Positions 42,677-51,544 of a stretch of DNA of 64,000 nt are shown here, piece by piece. Every line of letters begins with the position of its first letter. The first letter of the stretch is position 1. The notes under the pieces were generated by a model, which was not told where the DNA came from, ran no database searches, and saw nothing but the letters and a program-made list of their open reading frames with translations. The DNA is from Salinigranum rubrum. GTDB lineage: Archaea; Halobacteriota; Halobacteria; Halobacteriales; Haloferacaceae. Made by a program: the position numbers and the translations under genes. The stretch lies in contig NZ_CP026309.1 of assembly GCF_002906575.1 (NCBI RefSeq), positions 806,001 to 870,000 of the forward strand, written 5' to 3'.

Positions 42677-43687
42677 TCAGACCACGCGGTCGATGGCCGC
42701 GCGGACGTCCTCGGCGTGCGGGAGGATCTCCTCTTCGAGCACCGGGCTGAACGGGATGTGGGTGTCAGCGACGCCGACGCGCTGGATGGGCGCGTCGAGG
42801 CTGAAGAAGCCCTCCTCTTGGACTCTGGCCACGACCTCAGCGTGGGTCCCGTACGAGAGGGGGCTCTCGTCGGCGACGACGAGGCGTCCCGTCTTCTCGA
42901 CGCTCTTCAGCAGCGTGTCGGTGTCCATCGGGTACAGCGACTGGAGGTCGATGACCTCGACGCTCGTCTCCCCTTCCAACTCGTCGGCGAGTCCGAGCGA
43001 CTCGCCGACCATCCGCTGTGTGGCGACGACGGTGACGTCGTCGCCCTCGCGCTCGACGCTCGCCGTGCCGAGCGGGATGGTGTAGTCCTCGCTCACGGGC
43101 ACCTCGCCCTCCTGCTCGTAGATCTGCTTGTTCTCGAAGACGATGACCGGGTCGTTCGAGCGGATGGCGGCCTTGGTCAGGCCCTTCGCTGCGTGCGCCG
43201 TGCCGGGGGCGACGGCCATGATGCCCGGGAGGTGCGCGAACCAGGTGTGGATGGTGCCCGAGTGCTGGCTGGCGGCGCCCATCCCGCCACCCTCGGTCGT
43301 TCGGATGGTGACGGGCATCTCGGTCTTCCCGCCGAACATGTAGCGGTTCTTCGCCATCTGGTTGAGGATCTGCTCGGAGCAGACGCCGATGAAGTCCGAG
43401 AACATGATCTCCACCACGGGGCGGGTGCCGGTCGCGGCCGCGCCGACGGACGCGCCCGTGAACCCGGCCTCGCTGATGGGGGTGTCCCGGACCCGCTCCT
43501 CGCCGAACTGCTCGACGAGGTCGCCCGTTACCCCGAGGACGCCGCCGAAACGGCCGACGTCCTCGCCCATGACGAACACGTCCTCGTCGCGTTCTAACTC
43601 CTCGCGAAGCGCCTGCCGGATGGCCTCGCGGACGGTCATCGTCTCCGTGTCGGAGAACCCACCTCCGCTCGCGGTGTCAGTGCTCAT
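42677..43687 (-). CDS. acoB: 2-oxoacid/acetoin dehydrogenase E1 component, beta subunit
   Basis: 336 residues. TVREAIRQALREELERDEDV, FVMGEDVGRFGGVLGVTGDL, RDTPISEAGFTGASVGAAAT, GGGMGAASQHSGTIHTWFAH, PVIVFENKQIYEQEGEVPVS and DLQSLYPMDTDTLLKSVEKT are the blocks of the PDH/AcoB E1 beta family, including the catalytic TPP-facing Glu and the QHSG loop. Pairs with E1 alpha in an alpha2beta2 tetramer. The start codon overlaps the E1 alpha stop (TAATG). Confidence 0.92.
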   Translation of the reverse strand: MSTDTASGGGFSDTETMTVREAIRQALREELERDEDVFVMGEDVGRFGGVLGVTGDLVEQFGEERVRDTPISEAGFTGASVGAAATGTRPVVEIMFSDFIGVCSEQILNQMAKNRYMFGGKTEMPVTIRTTEGGGMGAASQHSGTIHTWFAHLPGIMAVAPGTAHAAKGLTKAAIRSNDPVIVFENKQIYEQEGEVPVSEDYTIPLGTASVEREGDDVTVVATQRMVGESLGLADELEGETSVEVIDLQSLYPMDTDTLLKSVEKTGRLVVADESPLSYGTHAEVVARVQEEGFFSLDAPIQRVGVADTHIPFSPVLEEEILPHAEDVRAAIDRVV

Positions 43688-44718
43688 TATCTCTCACCTC
43701 CGTCGGCGCGCATCCGCGCCGCGAAGTCGTTGATCTCGGGTACTGTCGCGTTGAACATGTCCTCGTACGCCTCCGACGGGTCGGGGTAGTCCGCCTCCTT
43801 CGCGCGTTCGGCGGCGTCGTCGATCTCCGCTTCGATCTCGTCGCGCATCTCCTCGAACTCCTCCTGGGTGATGGCACCCGCCTCGACCAGTCGGTTCTTG
43901 AACGTCTCGATGGCGTCGCGGTCCTTCCAGAGTTCGATGTCCTCCTCCGTGCGGTAGGGCTGGTGGTCGCCCTCGAAGTGACCCTCGTACCGATACGTAT
44001 CGGCCTCGATGAACGTCGGTCCTTCACCCGAAGACGCGCGTTCGCGCGCCTCCTTGACGGCCTCGTAGACGGCGGTGACGTCCATTCCATCGACAGTAAA
44101 ACCGGGGATGTCGTACGCCTCGGCCGTCGCGGAGAGGTGTTCGACGTTGTGCTGTTGCTCCATCGGCGTCGCCTCGCCGAAGTGGTTGTTCTCGACGACG
44201 AAGATGGCCGGGAGGTCCCAGGTCGCGGCGAGGTTGATGCCCTCGTGGACCTGTCCCTGCGCGACGGCGCCGTCGCCGAAGAACGCCAGTGCGACCTTGT
44301 CCTCGCCTTTGTAGTCGGCGGTCAGCGCCGCGCCCGTCGCCAGCGGCGGCCCGGCGCCGACGATGCCGTTCGCCCCCAGCATCCCCGCGTCAACGTCGGC
44401 GATGTGCATCGAGCCACCCTTGCCGTTGCAGTAGCCGTCCCGCTTCCCGTAGAGTTCGGCCATCATCTGATAGGTGTCGAGCCCCTTCGAGATGCAGTGG
44501 CCGTGGCCCCGGTGGGTGCTGGTGATGTAGTCCTGTTCTTCCAGCGCCGAGATGGCCCCGACTCCCACGGCCTCCTCGCCGATGTAGAGGTGGACGAAGC
44601 CGGGCAACTCCCCGTCGGCGAACAACTCGCCAGCCTTCGTATCGAACGCCCTGATGGTCAACATTCGACGGAGGATTTCTCGCTGTCCGTCCTCCGTCTC
44701 GATGTCTATTGATACCAT
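43687..44718 (-). CDS. acoA: 2-oxoacid/acetoin dehydrogenase E1 component, alpha subunit
   Basis: 343 residues. LRRMLTIRAFDTKAGELFAD, GFVHLYIGEEAVGVGAISAL, RGHGHCISKGLDTYQMMAEL, GKGGSMHIADVDAGMLGANG then IVGAGPPLATGAALTADY, and the TPP motif FFGDGAVAQGQVHEGINLAA then VVENNHFGEAT (GDG...N). The MHIADVDAGMLGANGIVG wording is typical of acetoin:DCPIP oxidoreductase AcoA rather than pyruvate dehydrogenase. First gene of the operon E1 alpha, E1 beta, AcoX. The promoter lies in an AT-rich region with a palindrome (44811-44829). Confidence 0.92.
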   Translation of the reverse strand: MVSIDIETEDGQREILRRMLTIRAFDTKAGELFADGELPGFVHLYIGEEAVGVGAISALEEQDYITSTHRGHGHCISKGLDTYQMMAELYGKRDGYCNGKGGSMHIADVDAGMLGANGIVGAGPPLATGAALTADYKGEDKVALAFFGDGAVAQGQVHEGINLAATWDLPAIFVVENNHFGEATPMEQQHNVEHLSATAEAYDIPGFTVDGMDVTAVYEAVKEARERASSGEGPTFIEADTYRYEGHFEGDHQPYRTEEDIELWKDRDAIETFKNRLVEAGAITQEEFEEMRDEIEAEIDDAAERAKEADYPDPSEAYEDMFNATVPEINDFAARMRADGGER

Positions 44719-44955
44719 GCATCGGAATACAGCGCTGGTATCCTCATAATTGTTCGTATACTTAATATATCCCTGAGGTATATGACTGAATATTAACCGA
44801 CGGCGTGTGTGATACTACCGCGTAGTATCTTCGAGTAGTGGGTGCGGTGAGAGAGGGGTGTCCGTTCGCTCTCACCGACCGGCGCAGTACCGAGCAACGC
44901 TTTTCGGCGACGAGCCCCTTCTCTCACTCATGCAGGCACGCCCTGCGGTGATTCG
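44719..44955. promoter_or_regulatory. Divergent promoter region with an 8-bp palindrome
   Basis: Between acoA (minus) and the GST-family gene (plus). An AT-rich stretch at 44745-44800 (cgtatacttaatatatccc; gaatattaacc) holds plausible TATA elements for acoA. GATACTAC / CGC / GTAGTATC at 44811-44829 is a perfect inverted repeat with 8-base arms, and a nearby motif gagtagtg repeats its half. A regulator site for either or both genes is likely. Confidence 0.6.
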
Positions 44956-45984
44956 ATGAACATGCTCGTCGACGGCGAGTGGCGGACGAACGCCTACGAG
45001 TCGACGAACGACGACGGCGAGTTCGACCGTCAGGAGACCTCGTTCCGTCGATGGGTCGGCGGCGAGGACGTCCGCGACGGTGCCGCTCCCGACCCGGACG
45101 CCGAGTTCCCCGCCGAGGCCGGCCGGTACCACCTGTACATCTGCCGGGCCTGCCCGTGGGCACACCGCGCGGCGATGACGCGGGCGCTGAAGGGACTCGA
45201 AGACGTCGTCTCGCTCTCGCTCGTGGAACCGGTTCGCATCGACGACGGCTGGGAGTTCTCCGAGGAGTACCCCGACCCGCTGTACGACGAGCCCTATCTG
45301 CGGGACATCTACACCCGCGCCGACGCCGACTTCACGGGACGGGTGACGGTCCCCGTGTTGTGGGACAAAGAGGCGGAGACCATCGTGAACAACGAGTCCC
45401 GCGAGATCATGCGGATGCTGAACGTCGCCTTCGACTCGCTGGCAGAGCGCGACGTCGACCTCTGGCCCGAGGGCCGGAGGGACGAGGTGGAAGAACTCCT
45501 CGACGACATCTACGAGCCCATCAACAACGGCGTCTACCGCGCGGGCTTCGCGGGGAGTCAGGAGGCGTACGACGAGGCCGTGAGCGACCTGTTCGACGCC
45601 CTCGACCGCTACGAGGAGCGCCTCGAAGAGAACCGGTATCTCGCCGGCGACGTCCTCACCGAGGCCGACATCGCCATGTTCGTCACCCTGGTCCGGTTCG
45701 ACCACGTCTACCACACCCACTTCAAGTGCAACCGGCGGGCGATTCACGAGTATCCGAACCTCTGGAACTACACGAAGGAACTGTACCAGCTTCCGGGGGT
45801 AGCACAGACGGTGAACCTCCAGCACATCGTCGACCACTACTATCAGAGCCACGGCGACATCAACCCCGCTCGGCTCGTCCCGACCGGACCCGACATCGAC
45901 TTCGCCGAACCGCACAACCGCGACCGGCTGGCGGGCGGTCCGCCGGACTCCCTCCTCGACACCGCGGCGACGGCGGACGACTGA
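44956..45984 (+). CDS. Glutathionyl-hydroquinone reductase-like protein (ECM4/YqjG family)
   Basis: 342 residues. MNMLVDGEWRTNAYESTN, LYICRACPWAHRAAMTRALK (catalytic Cys in CPWAH), VTVPVLWDKEAETIVNNESR, YEPINNGVYRAGFAGSQEAY, YLAGDVLTEADIAMFVTLVR, HTHFKCNRRAIHEYPNLWNY. This is the typical ECM4/YqjG layout of a thioredoxin-like N-domain and an all-helical C-domain. These enzymes reduce glutathionyl-hydroquinones; haloarchaea use gamma-glutamylcysteine instead of glutathione, so the thiol partner is probably that. The start at 44956 is preferred over a longer frame because the family begins there. Not in an operon. Confidence 0.92.
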   Translation: MNMLVDGEWRTNAYESTNDDGEFDRQETSFRRWVGGEDVRDGAAPDPDAEFPAEAGRYHLYICRACPWAHRAAMTRALKGLEDVVSLSLVEPVRIDDGWEFSEEYPDPLYDEPYLRDIYTRADADFTGRVTVPVLWDKEAETIVNNESREIMRMLNVAFDSLAERDVDLWPEGRRDEVEELLDDIYEPINNGVYRAGFAGSQEAYDEAVSDLFDALDRYEERLEENRYLAGDVLTEADIAMFVTLVRFDHVYHTHFKCNRRAIHEYPNLWNYTKELYQLPGVAQTVNLQHIVDHYYQSHGDINPARLVPTGPDIDFAEPHNRDRLAGGPPDSLLDTAATADD

Positions 45985-45994
45985 GAGGACGAGG

Positions 45995-46219
45995 CTACTT
46001 GCCGGCACCCGCCTGGAGCGCGTCGTCCGACGCACTTCCGCCCATCGCCCCGAACCCGGTCGCAATCGCGGCGACCGCAAACACGGCGAACAGGACGGTC
46101 TCGAACGTGGCCGACAGAACGATAGAGAGGAGGGACGCGGACCCGGCCGCGACTCCGGGGTACACGACGGCGTCCCGGCCGACGACGACCGCCACTCGGC
46201 GCGCGTTCGGCTCGACCAT
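45995..46219 (-). CDS. Small membrane protein (74 aa)
   Basis: Starts MVEPNARRVAVVVGRDAVVY, with two hydrophobic segments: about 22-42 (GVAAGSASLLSIVLSATFET) and 41-58 (VLFAVFAVAAIATGFGAMG). Ends in a Ser/Ala/Asp tail. No family recognised; ends 10 bases after the preceding convergent gene's stop. The longer frame upstream is Arg-rich and not used. Confidence 0.6.
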   Translation of the reverse strand: MVEPNARRVAVVVGRDAVVYPGVAAGSASLLSIVLSATFETVLFAVFAVAAIATGFGAMGGSASDDALQAGAGK

Positions 46220-46332
46220 GTGTGGCAACCCGGCCGCCGAGCCGAAAAACGTGTGGCGTCGACGCACGGTCCGGTCGCCCGCTCGGTGGCGACGACCCGG
46301 ACGCTTAACTCCCCCATCCACCTCCCCTCGGT

Positions 46333-47487
46333 ATGCCCACCCCGACCGCGAGAGTCCGCGACTGCTCACACTCTTCCATCCGGGTGATGTTCGACCTCGC
46401 CCAGTCCTCCGAGCAGGACCTCGTCCGCCTCGAAGTCGGCGAACCGGACTTCGACACGCCCGAACACGTCATCGACGCCGCGACGCGCGCCGCACGCGAG
46501 GGCCGGACCCACTACACCTCGAACGCGGGCCTCCCGGCGCTCCGGCGGGCCATCGCGTCGACGCTCGACCGCGACTTCGCCGTCGAGACGGCCCCCGAGG
46601 ACGTCCTCGTCACCACCGGCGGGATGGAGGCGCTCCACCTCGCCGTCCTCTCGACCGTGGGACCCGGCGAGGAACTCGTCGTCCCCTCGCCGGGGTGGCC
46701 GAACTACTGGATGCAGGCCCGCCTCGCCGACGGCGTTCCCCGGGAAGTTCCGATGCCGGTCGAGACCGGATTCGACCTCGACGCGTCCCGGGTGATCGAA
46801 GCCATGGGGCCCGAGACGGCAGCCGTGATGCTCTGCCGTCCCTCGAACCCGACCGGCCGGGTCGCCTCTCCCGATGCGGTCCGGGCCGTCGTCGAGGCCG
46901 CCGCCGACCACGACGCCTACGTCGTCGCCGACGAGGTGTACCTCTCGCTCACCTACGACGGTGATTCGCGGGGCATCGCCGCCCTGGTCGACGACGCGAG
47001 CCACGTTCTTACGATTGGCTCCTGCTCGAAGAGCCACGCGATGACCGGGTGGCGCGTCGGTTGGCTGGCGGGGACGAGTTCGGTCGTCGACGAGGCGACC
47101 AAGGTGAGAGAATCGACGACCGCCTGCACCTCAAGCGTCGCCCAGCACGCCGCCCTCGCCGCCCTCACCGGCCCACAGGAGCCGTTTCAGGAGATGTACG
47201 ACGCCTTCGCCGAGCGTCGGAACGCCGTGATATCCCGGGTCGAGGAGATAGACGGCCTCGACTGTCCCCACCCCGAAGGAGCCTTCTACGCCTTCCTCGA
47301 CGTCGACCTCCCCGGAACGAGCCTCGAAGTCGCGAAGCACCTCCTCACCGAACACGGCGTCGTTCTCGCGCCCGGCGGCGGGTTCGGCGACGCCGGCGAG
47401 GGCCGCCTCCGACTGAGCTTCGCCAACAGCCTCGACCGACTCCACGAGGGGTTCGACCGCATCGAACGGGCGCTCGACGACGCCTGA
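46333..47487 (+). CDS. PLP-dependent aminotransferase (class I/II)
   Basis: 384 residues. VRLEVGEPDFDTPEHVIDAA, GRTHYTSNAGLPALRRAIAS, VTTGGMEALHLAVLSTVG, LCRPSNPTGRVASPDAVRAV (aspartate/Asn ring-binding), VVADEVYLSLTYDG, and the Schiff-base lysine in IGSCSKSHAMTGWRVGWLAG. RLRLSFANSLDRLHEG carries the carboxylate-binding Arg. Fold type I, aspartate-aminotransferase-like. The specific substrate is unknown. Alone; divergent or convergent to the neighbours. Confidence 0.93.
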   Translation: MPTPTARVRDCSHSSIRVMFDLAQSSEQDLVRLEVGEPDFDTPEHVIDAATRAAREGRTHYTSNAGLPALRRAIASTLDRDFAVETAPEDVLVTTGGMEALHLAVLSTVGPGEELVVPSPGWPNYWMQARLADGVPREVPMPVETGFDLDASRVIEAMGPETAAVMLCRPSNPTGRVASPDAVRAVVEAAADHDAYVVADEVYLSLTYDGDSRGIAALVDDASHVLTIGSCSKSHAMTGWRVGWLAGTSSVVDEATKVRESTTACTSSVAQHAALAALTGPQEPFQEMYDAFAERRNAVISRVEEIDGLDCPHPEGAFYAFLDVDLPGTSLEVAKHLLTEHGVVLAPGGGFGDAGEGRLRLSFANSLDRLHEGFDRIERALDDA

Positions 47488-47506
47488 ATCCGGCTCGACG
47501 CCGACT

Positions 47507-48235
47507 TCAGCGCATCAGTTCGCCGCCGTTGACGTTCAGCGTCTCTCCCGTCACGAACGTCGCGTCGCGCAGGTACGCGACCGCGTCGGCGATCTCCGCG
47601 GGACGCCCGAATCGCCCGAGCGGAATCTCCGCGCGCTCCTCGCGCTTTTCGGCGGCGCTGCGGTCCGCGGTCATGTCCGTCTCGACGTGACCGGGTGCGA
47701 CGGCGTTCACGCGGACGTTCGGCGCGAAGTCCCCCGCGTGGCTCTTCGTCAGCGACACCAGCGCACCCTTCGACGAGGCGTAGTGACACTCGACCGGCGC
47801 GCCGGTGTACGCCAGGATGGAGGAGACGTTCGTGACGGAGGGGTCGTCGTCCGAGTCTTCGAGACGTGACAGCGCCGCCTTCGTCACGTTGAACGCGCCG
47901 TTGACGTTCACGTCCATCACGTGGTCGAAGTCCGCCGGCGACAGGTCCTCGGTGTAGACGTGCTGGTCGATGCCGGCGTTGTTGACGACGTGGTCGAGAC
48001 CGCCGAACGCCTCCTCCGTGGCCGTGACGAGTCGTGCCGCCGCGTCGGGGTCGCTCACGTCGGCGCCGACGACGGTCGCTTCCCGCCCCGCGTCCCTGAT
48101 GCTCTCGGCGACGTCGGCCGCGGCGTCAGCGTTCGTGTGGAAGTTCACGGCGACGTCGTAGCCGTCGCGGGCGAAGCGAAGGGCGATAGCGCGGCCGATA
48201 CCCCGGGAGGAACCGGTGACGAGTGCGGCTGGCAT
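47507..48235 (-). CDS. Short-chain dehydrogenase/reductase (FabG-like)
   Basis: 242 residues. ALVTGSSRGIGRAIALRFAR (GxxxGIG), HVVNNAGIDQHVYTEDLSPA (NNAG), VTNVSSILAYTGAPVECHYA then SSKGALVSLTKS (Ser-Tyr-Lys triad), and the end AVAPGHVETDMTADRSAAEK with DATFVTGETLNVNGGELMR. A classical NADPH-type SDR, most like 3-oxoacyl-ACP reductases but possibly acting on CoA esters or other alcohols, since haloarchaea do not make fatty acids by the FAS II route. Not in an obvious operon. Confidence 0.92.
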   Translation of the reverse strand: MPAALVTGSSRGIGRAIALRFARDGYDVAVNFHTNADAAADVAESIRDAGREATVVGADVSDPDAAARLVTATEEAFGGLDHVVNNAGIDQHVYTEDLSPADFDHVMDVNVNGAFNVTKAALSRLEDSDDDPSVTNVSSILAYTGAPVECHYASSKGALVSLTKSHAGDFAPNVRVNAVAPGHVETDMTADRSAAEKREERAEIPLGRFGRPAEIADAVAYLRDATFVTGETLNVNGGELMR

Positions 48236-48403
48236 CGTCCCCCTCGACGGGAGCGTCCCACTTGGGCGTTCGTGCCAACACTGGCGCGCAGGCGTTCGTG
48301 TCACACACCGGCGCACAGTCGTTCGCGCCCCGACTGCGGTCGACCGTCGCTGACGCGCCCGCGAGGCCGACGCGTTCATCCCCGTCGACCCCTTTCCACC
48401 CGT

Positions 48404-49459
48404 ATGGCCGGGCCGTCGCTCGCCGCGCTCGAACCCCGACCGCGCCTCGTCGACTGGTCCATCCTCGCGTGCGTCCTCGTCGAGACGCTGACGGGAGTGG
48501 TCTCGCTCGGTGCCGGCGCGACCGCGCAGTGGCCGCTCTTCTGGGTTCACCGCGTCGTCGGCCTCACGCTCCTCGTCCTGCTGTTCTTCAAGCTTCGAAG
48601 GGTACGGCCGCGGCTCCGACGCGACCGGTGGGACCGCGCGACTCCGCTCTCGATTCTCACCGCCGTCGTCGCGCTCGCGGCGCTCTCGACGGGGGCGGCG
48701 TGGGTGTTCGGCGTCGACGTCGACCTCGCGTTCTGGACGCTCCTCAACGTCCACATCGGCCTCGGTCTCCTCCTGGTTCCGCTCGTCGTGCTCCACCTTC
48801 GCGCCCGCTACCGTCCCGTCCGTCGCGTCGACTTCGAGGGCCGACGCACCGCGTTGCAGTACGGCGCACTCCTCCTCGGTGGGGCGCTCGTGGTCCGCGG
48901 CCAGGAACTGACGAACCGCGTCGTCGGGGGTGGGGAAACACGGCGGTTCACGGGCTCGAAACCGGTCGAAGGCGAGGGATTCCCGGTCACCTCGTGGGTC
49001 GCGGACGACCCCGCCCCCGTCGACATCGACGAGTGGCGACTCCGAGTCGACGGCCTCGTCGAGACGCCGCTTGACCTGTCGGACGAGACGCTCGACACGG
49101 CGGACGAACGGCGAGCGCTCCTCGACTGCACGAGCGGGTGGTACACCGTCGAGGACTGGCGCGGCGCCGCCCTCGGTACGCTGCTCGACGAGGCCGGCGT
49201 CGACGCGAGTGCTCGGTGGGTGACCGTCCACTCGGTGACGGGCTACCGCTGGAGTTTCCCCCTCGACGAGGCCCGCGGCTTCCTCCTCGCGACGCACGTG
49301 GGCGGGGACCGACTCTCACACGGTCACGGCTTCCCGCTCAGACTCGTCGCACCGGACCGACGGGGCTTCCAGTGGGTGAAGTGGGTCACACGAATCGAGG
49401 TGCGGAGACGGCGCGACGCCTCTCAGTACCTCGCGACGCTGGTCAGCGGCGTCACCTGA
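48404..49459 (+). CDS. Membrane-anchored molybdopterin oxidoreductase (sulfite-oxidase fold)
   Basis: 351 residues from the ATG at 48404. Four hydrophobic helices in the first ~140 residues (WSILACVLVETLTGVVSLG, VHRVVGLTLLVLLFF, LSILTAVVALAALSTGAAWV, LLNVHIGLGLLLVPLVVLHL) resemble the cytochrome-b561-like haem region, with His in VHRVVG and NVHIG positioned as ligands. A fifth helix near 155 precedes a soluble domain whose LLDCTSGWYTVEDWRGAALG supplies the molybdenum-cysteine. EWRLRVDGLVETPLDLSDET begins the oxidored-molyb domain. A quinone-linked reductase or oxidase at the membrane is inferred; the physiological substrate is unknown. Confidence 0.85.
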   Translation: MAGPSLAALEPRPRLVDWSILACVLVETLTGVVSLGAGATAQWPLFWVHRVVGLTLLVLLFFKLRRVRPRLRRDRWDRATPLSILTAVVALAALSTGAAWVFGVDVDLAFWTLLNVHIGLGLLLVPLVVLHLRARYRPVRRVDFEGRRTALQYGALLLGGALVVRGQELTNRVVGGGETRRFTGSKPVEGEGFPVTSWVADDPAPVDIDEWRLRVDGLVETPLDLSDETLDTADERRALLDCTSGWYTVEDWRGAALGTLLDEAGVDASARWVTVHSVTGYRWSFPLDEARGFLLATHVGGDRLSHGHGFPLRLVAPDRRGFQWVKWVTRIEVRRRRDASQYLATLVSGVT

Positions 49460-49522
49460 CGCGCTTCCGAACGCTCGACGCTCCCCTGCCTCGCTCGGCT
49501 TCTCACCCCCGCTCGGGTCCCG

Positions 49523-50323
49523 CTACTTCCGCTCGCCGTTCGTCCGCGGATCGGACTCGGCATCCGATTCGAGCCTCCCGCCACGAATCGCGGACTCGGC
49601 CTCCGCGAGTGCCCCCGCGGTGTCGAACGTCTCGACGACGGCTTCCAGTTCCTCCCGCGGCCGCCCCGCGAGGTCCCGCGCGTGCGTCGTGATGTTCGGC
49701 AGGGCGCGGACGATGTTGTCGACGATGGGAACGGTGGCCGTCTGCGCCGACCGTGAGAGGGGGTTGAGGTCGACGACGATTTCGGTCTTGCCGACCGCGG
49801 CGAGTGCCTCGGCGCGGTCACCGTCTTCGAGCGGGACGAGGACGACGTCGGCGTCGCCGATGCCGTCGGCGTCGACGACCGCGCGCTTGTGGTCCAGTCC
49901 GGGAATCCGGGCGTCGCCGTTCAGGCCTTTCACCTCTCCCGCGCCGTGTTCCCGCAGATGGTCGACGATGGCTTGCATTCGCTCGTCGGTGCGGTTGAAC
50001 AGGTTCACCTCGACGTCGGCGTCGACGACCGCCGCGAGTTCGACCACGTCCTCGGGAACGAGCGCGGCGACGTTCCCGTTCACCGAAATGACCGGATGGC
50101 GCGCGAGGAGGAGGTGCGCGGCGGCCGCCCGCGCGGCGTCGTCGGCGGTCGGGAGCGTCCGCTCGCCGAGCAGATAGTCGAACGCCTCGCCGCGTCCCTC
50201 GGCGATGAGGCCCTGCTTCGAGGTGATGCCCTTCTCGACGCCCTCCTCGATACGGTGTCGCGTCCGCAGCGACAGATACCGGGGGTGTGACTCCGGTAAC
50301 TCCGATAGCTCCGCGTCGCTCAT
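49523..50323 (-). CDS. 4-phosphopantoate--beta-alanine ligase (phosphopantothenate synthetase)
   Basis: 266 residues. SHPRYLSLRTRHRIEEGVEK, GLIAEGRGEAFDYLLGERT, LLLARHPVISVNGNVAALVP, AVVDADVEVNLFNRTDERMQ, GLDHKRAVVDADGIGDADVV and KTEIVVDLNPLSRSAQTATV are the archaeal PPS signatures, including the NGN and DLNPLSRSAQ blocks. It joins 4-phosphopantoate to beta-alanine in the archaeal CoA route. Lies 79 bases downstream of pantoate kinase on the same strand: an operon for the two archaeal-specific steps. Confidence 0.93.
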   Translation of the reverse strand: MSDAELSELPESHPRYLSLRTRHRIEEGVEKGITSKQGLIAEGRGEAFDYLLGERTLPTADDAARAAAAHLLLARHPVISVNGNVAALVPEDVVELAAVVDADVEVNLFNRTDERMQAIVDHLREHGAGEVKGLNGDARIPGLDHKRAVVDADGIGDADVVLVPLEDGDRAEALAAVGKTEIVVDLNPLSRSAQTATVPIVDNIVRALPNITTHARDLAGRPREELEAVVETFDTAGALAEAESAIRGGRLESDAESDPRTNGERK

Positions 50324-50402
50324 GGTGGTGTGAGGTCGCCGCGAGGGTAAAAATCGGCCGTCTTCGTTCCGCCCGTCCTCTGCCGCCGCGCCGCCGCCTC
50401 GT

Positions 50403-51239
50403 TCAGCGTTCGAGATGCGCCCCCGAGGGGTACGTCTCACACACCTGTGGGTCGTATCCCGCGTCCGACAGCCCGGTGTCGAGGGCGAACACCGACCGGC
50501 CGAGCATCGCCATCGCCGCCTCCCCGCCGGCATCACTGACAGCGTCGATCGCCGTCTCGACCTCGGGGACGAGCAGTCCCGCCTCGCGGGCGAACCGCCG
50601 AGAGAGTCGGAGCAGGTGTCGGAGGGTCGGTCGCTCGCGGAGTTCACCGAGCGCGCGCTCGCCCGCCCGGCTGAGCCGGGTCGTGTCGCCCTCGATGACC
50701 TCGGCGGTCGACAGTTCCCCGAAGGTGACGTACTCGACGCGCGAACTCGTCGGGACGCCGTCCAGCACGCCGTGACCCGGCGCGCCCGGTTCGACCCGGA
50801 TGGGGACGCCACCGTGCGCCTGGGCGACGACGTCGCCGAGACCCGTGCCGGCGACCACCTCGGCGACGTGCGCCAGTTCGACGAGGTCGTTCTCCGATCG
50901 CTCGCCGTCGAACACCGTGTTGCTCGCGTAGGCGGCTCCGAGCGCGGCCGCGCCGGAGACGCCGAAGCCCGACCCGACGGGGAGTTCGCTCTCGATAGTG
51001 ACGCGCGCCGTCGCGTCGAACGCGTCGAGGACGTGCTCGACCGGTTCCATCTCGACGCGTTCCCCGCCGAGAGCGACGTGCGTCGTCTCCGACGGGACGA
51101 CCCGCACGCGGACGCCGTCCGAGAGCGTCAGACCGCCGCCACGCGACCCAGTCGTCGCCGGGTTGCCCGTTCGGTGGGCGCTGAAGAACCCGGTGACGTG
51201 GCCCGGCACGAACGCGGTCGCCGTCGACTGGTCGGTCAT
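50403..51239 (-). CDS. Pantoate kinase
   Basis: 278 residues of GHMP-kinase type: ATAFVPGHVTGFFSAHRTGN, SELPVGSGFGVSGAAALGAA (the P-x3-G-x-G-x-S phosphate loop), EVVAGTGLGDVVAQAHGGVP, and a C-terminal LFALDTGLSDAGYDPQVC-like tail. Archaeal pantoate kinase phosphorylates pantoate before the beta-alanine ligation; the next gene downstream encodes that ligase. The family's GHMP fold and this pairing make the call secure. Confidence 0.93.
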   Translation of the reverse strand: MTDQSTATAFVPGHVTGFFSAHRTGNPATTGSRGGGLTLSDGVRVRVVPSETTHVALGGERVEMEPVEHVLDAFDATARVTIESELPVGSGFGVSGAAALGAAYASNTVFDGERSENDLVELAHVAEVVAGTGLGDVVAQAHGGVPIRVEPGAPGHGVLDGVPTSSRVEYVTFGELSTAEVIEGDTTRLSRAGERALGELRERPTLRHLLRLSRRFAREAGLLVPEVETAIDAVSDAGGEAAMAMLGRSVFALDTGLSDAGYDPQVCETYPSGAHLER

Positions 51240-51544
51240 CTACTGTCTCTTACCCCACGAGTGCCGTATAACGCTTCAGATTTCCGCCTCGCCGTGCGCC
51301 CCGTCCTCACCCCCCGCCATCCGGCGCACCGCTGACTCTCGGAACTGATGCCCGGGCCGATACGTTAAGATACTCGTCTTGCGTCCGGTCAGTCGCCGCC
51401 ACACCACGAGGATGGGACGGCGACTCGGTATCAACCACCGACACCCCTACCCGCGTTTTTCCGCACCGCTGTCTTCGACCCTATCCGAGCGACGCGTTCG
51501 AACAGTGCCTCTCCCCACGCGAGTGACCAAGCGTCCGTGCCGCG
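51240..51544. other. 305-bp intergenic gap
   Basis: No gene is supported. Upstream of pantoate kinase (minus strand) the bases 51245-51275 are relatively AT-rich and hold the probable promoter. A stretch acgttaagatactcg at about 51362 could be part of a divergent promoter, but the plus strand has no gene until 58114. Nothing else visible. Confidence 0.4.

Noticed and set aside
46333-47487. The aminotransferase as part of an operon with the SDR or molybdopterin protein
   Set aside because: The SDR is on the opposite strand and converges with it. The molybdopterin gene is 0.9 kb away with its own start region.
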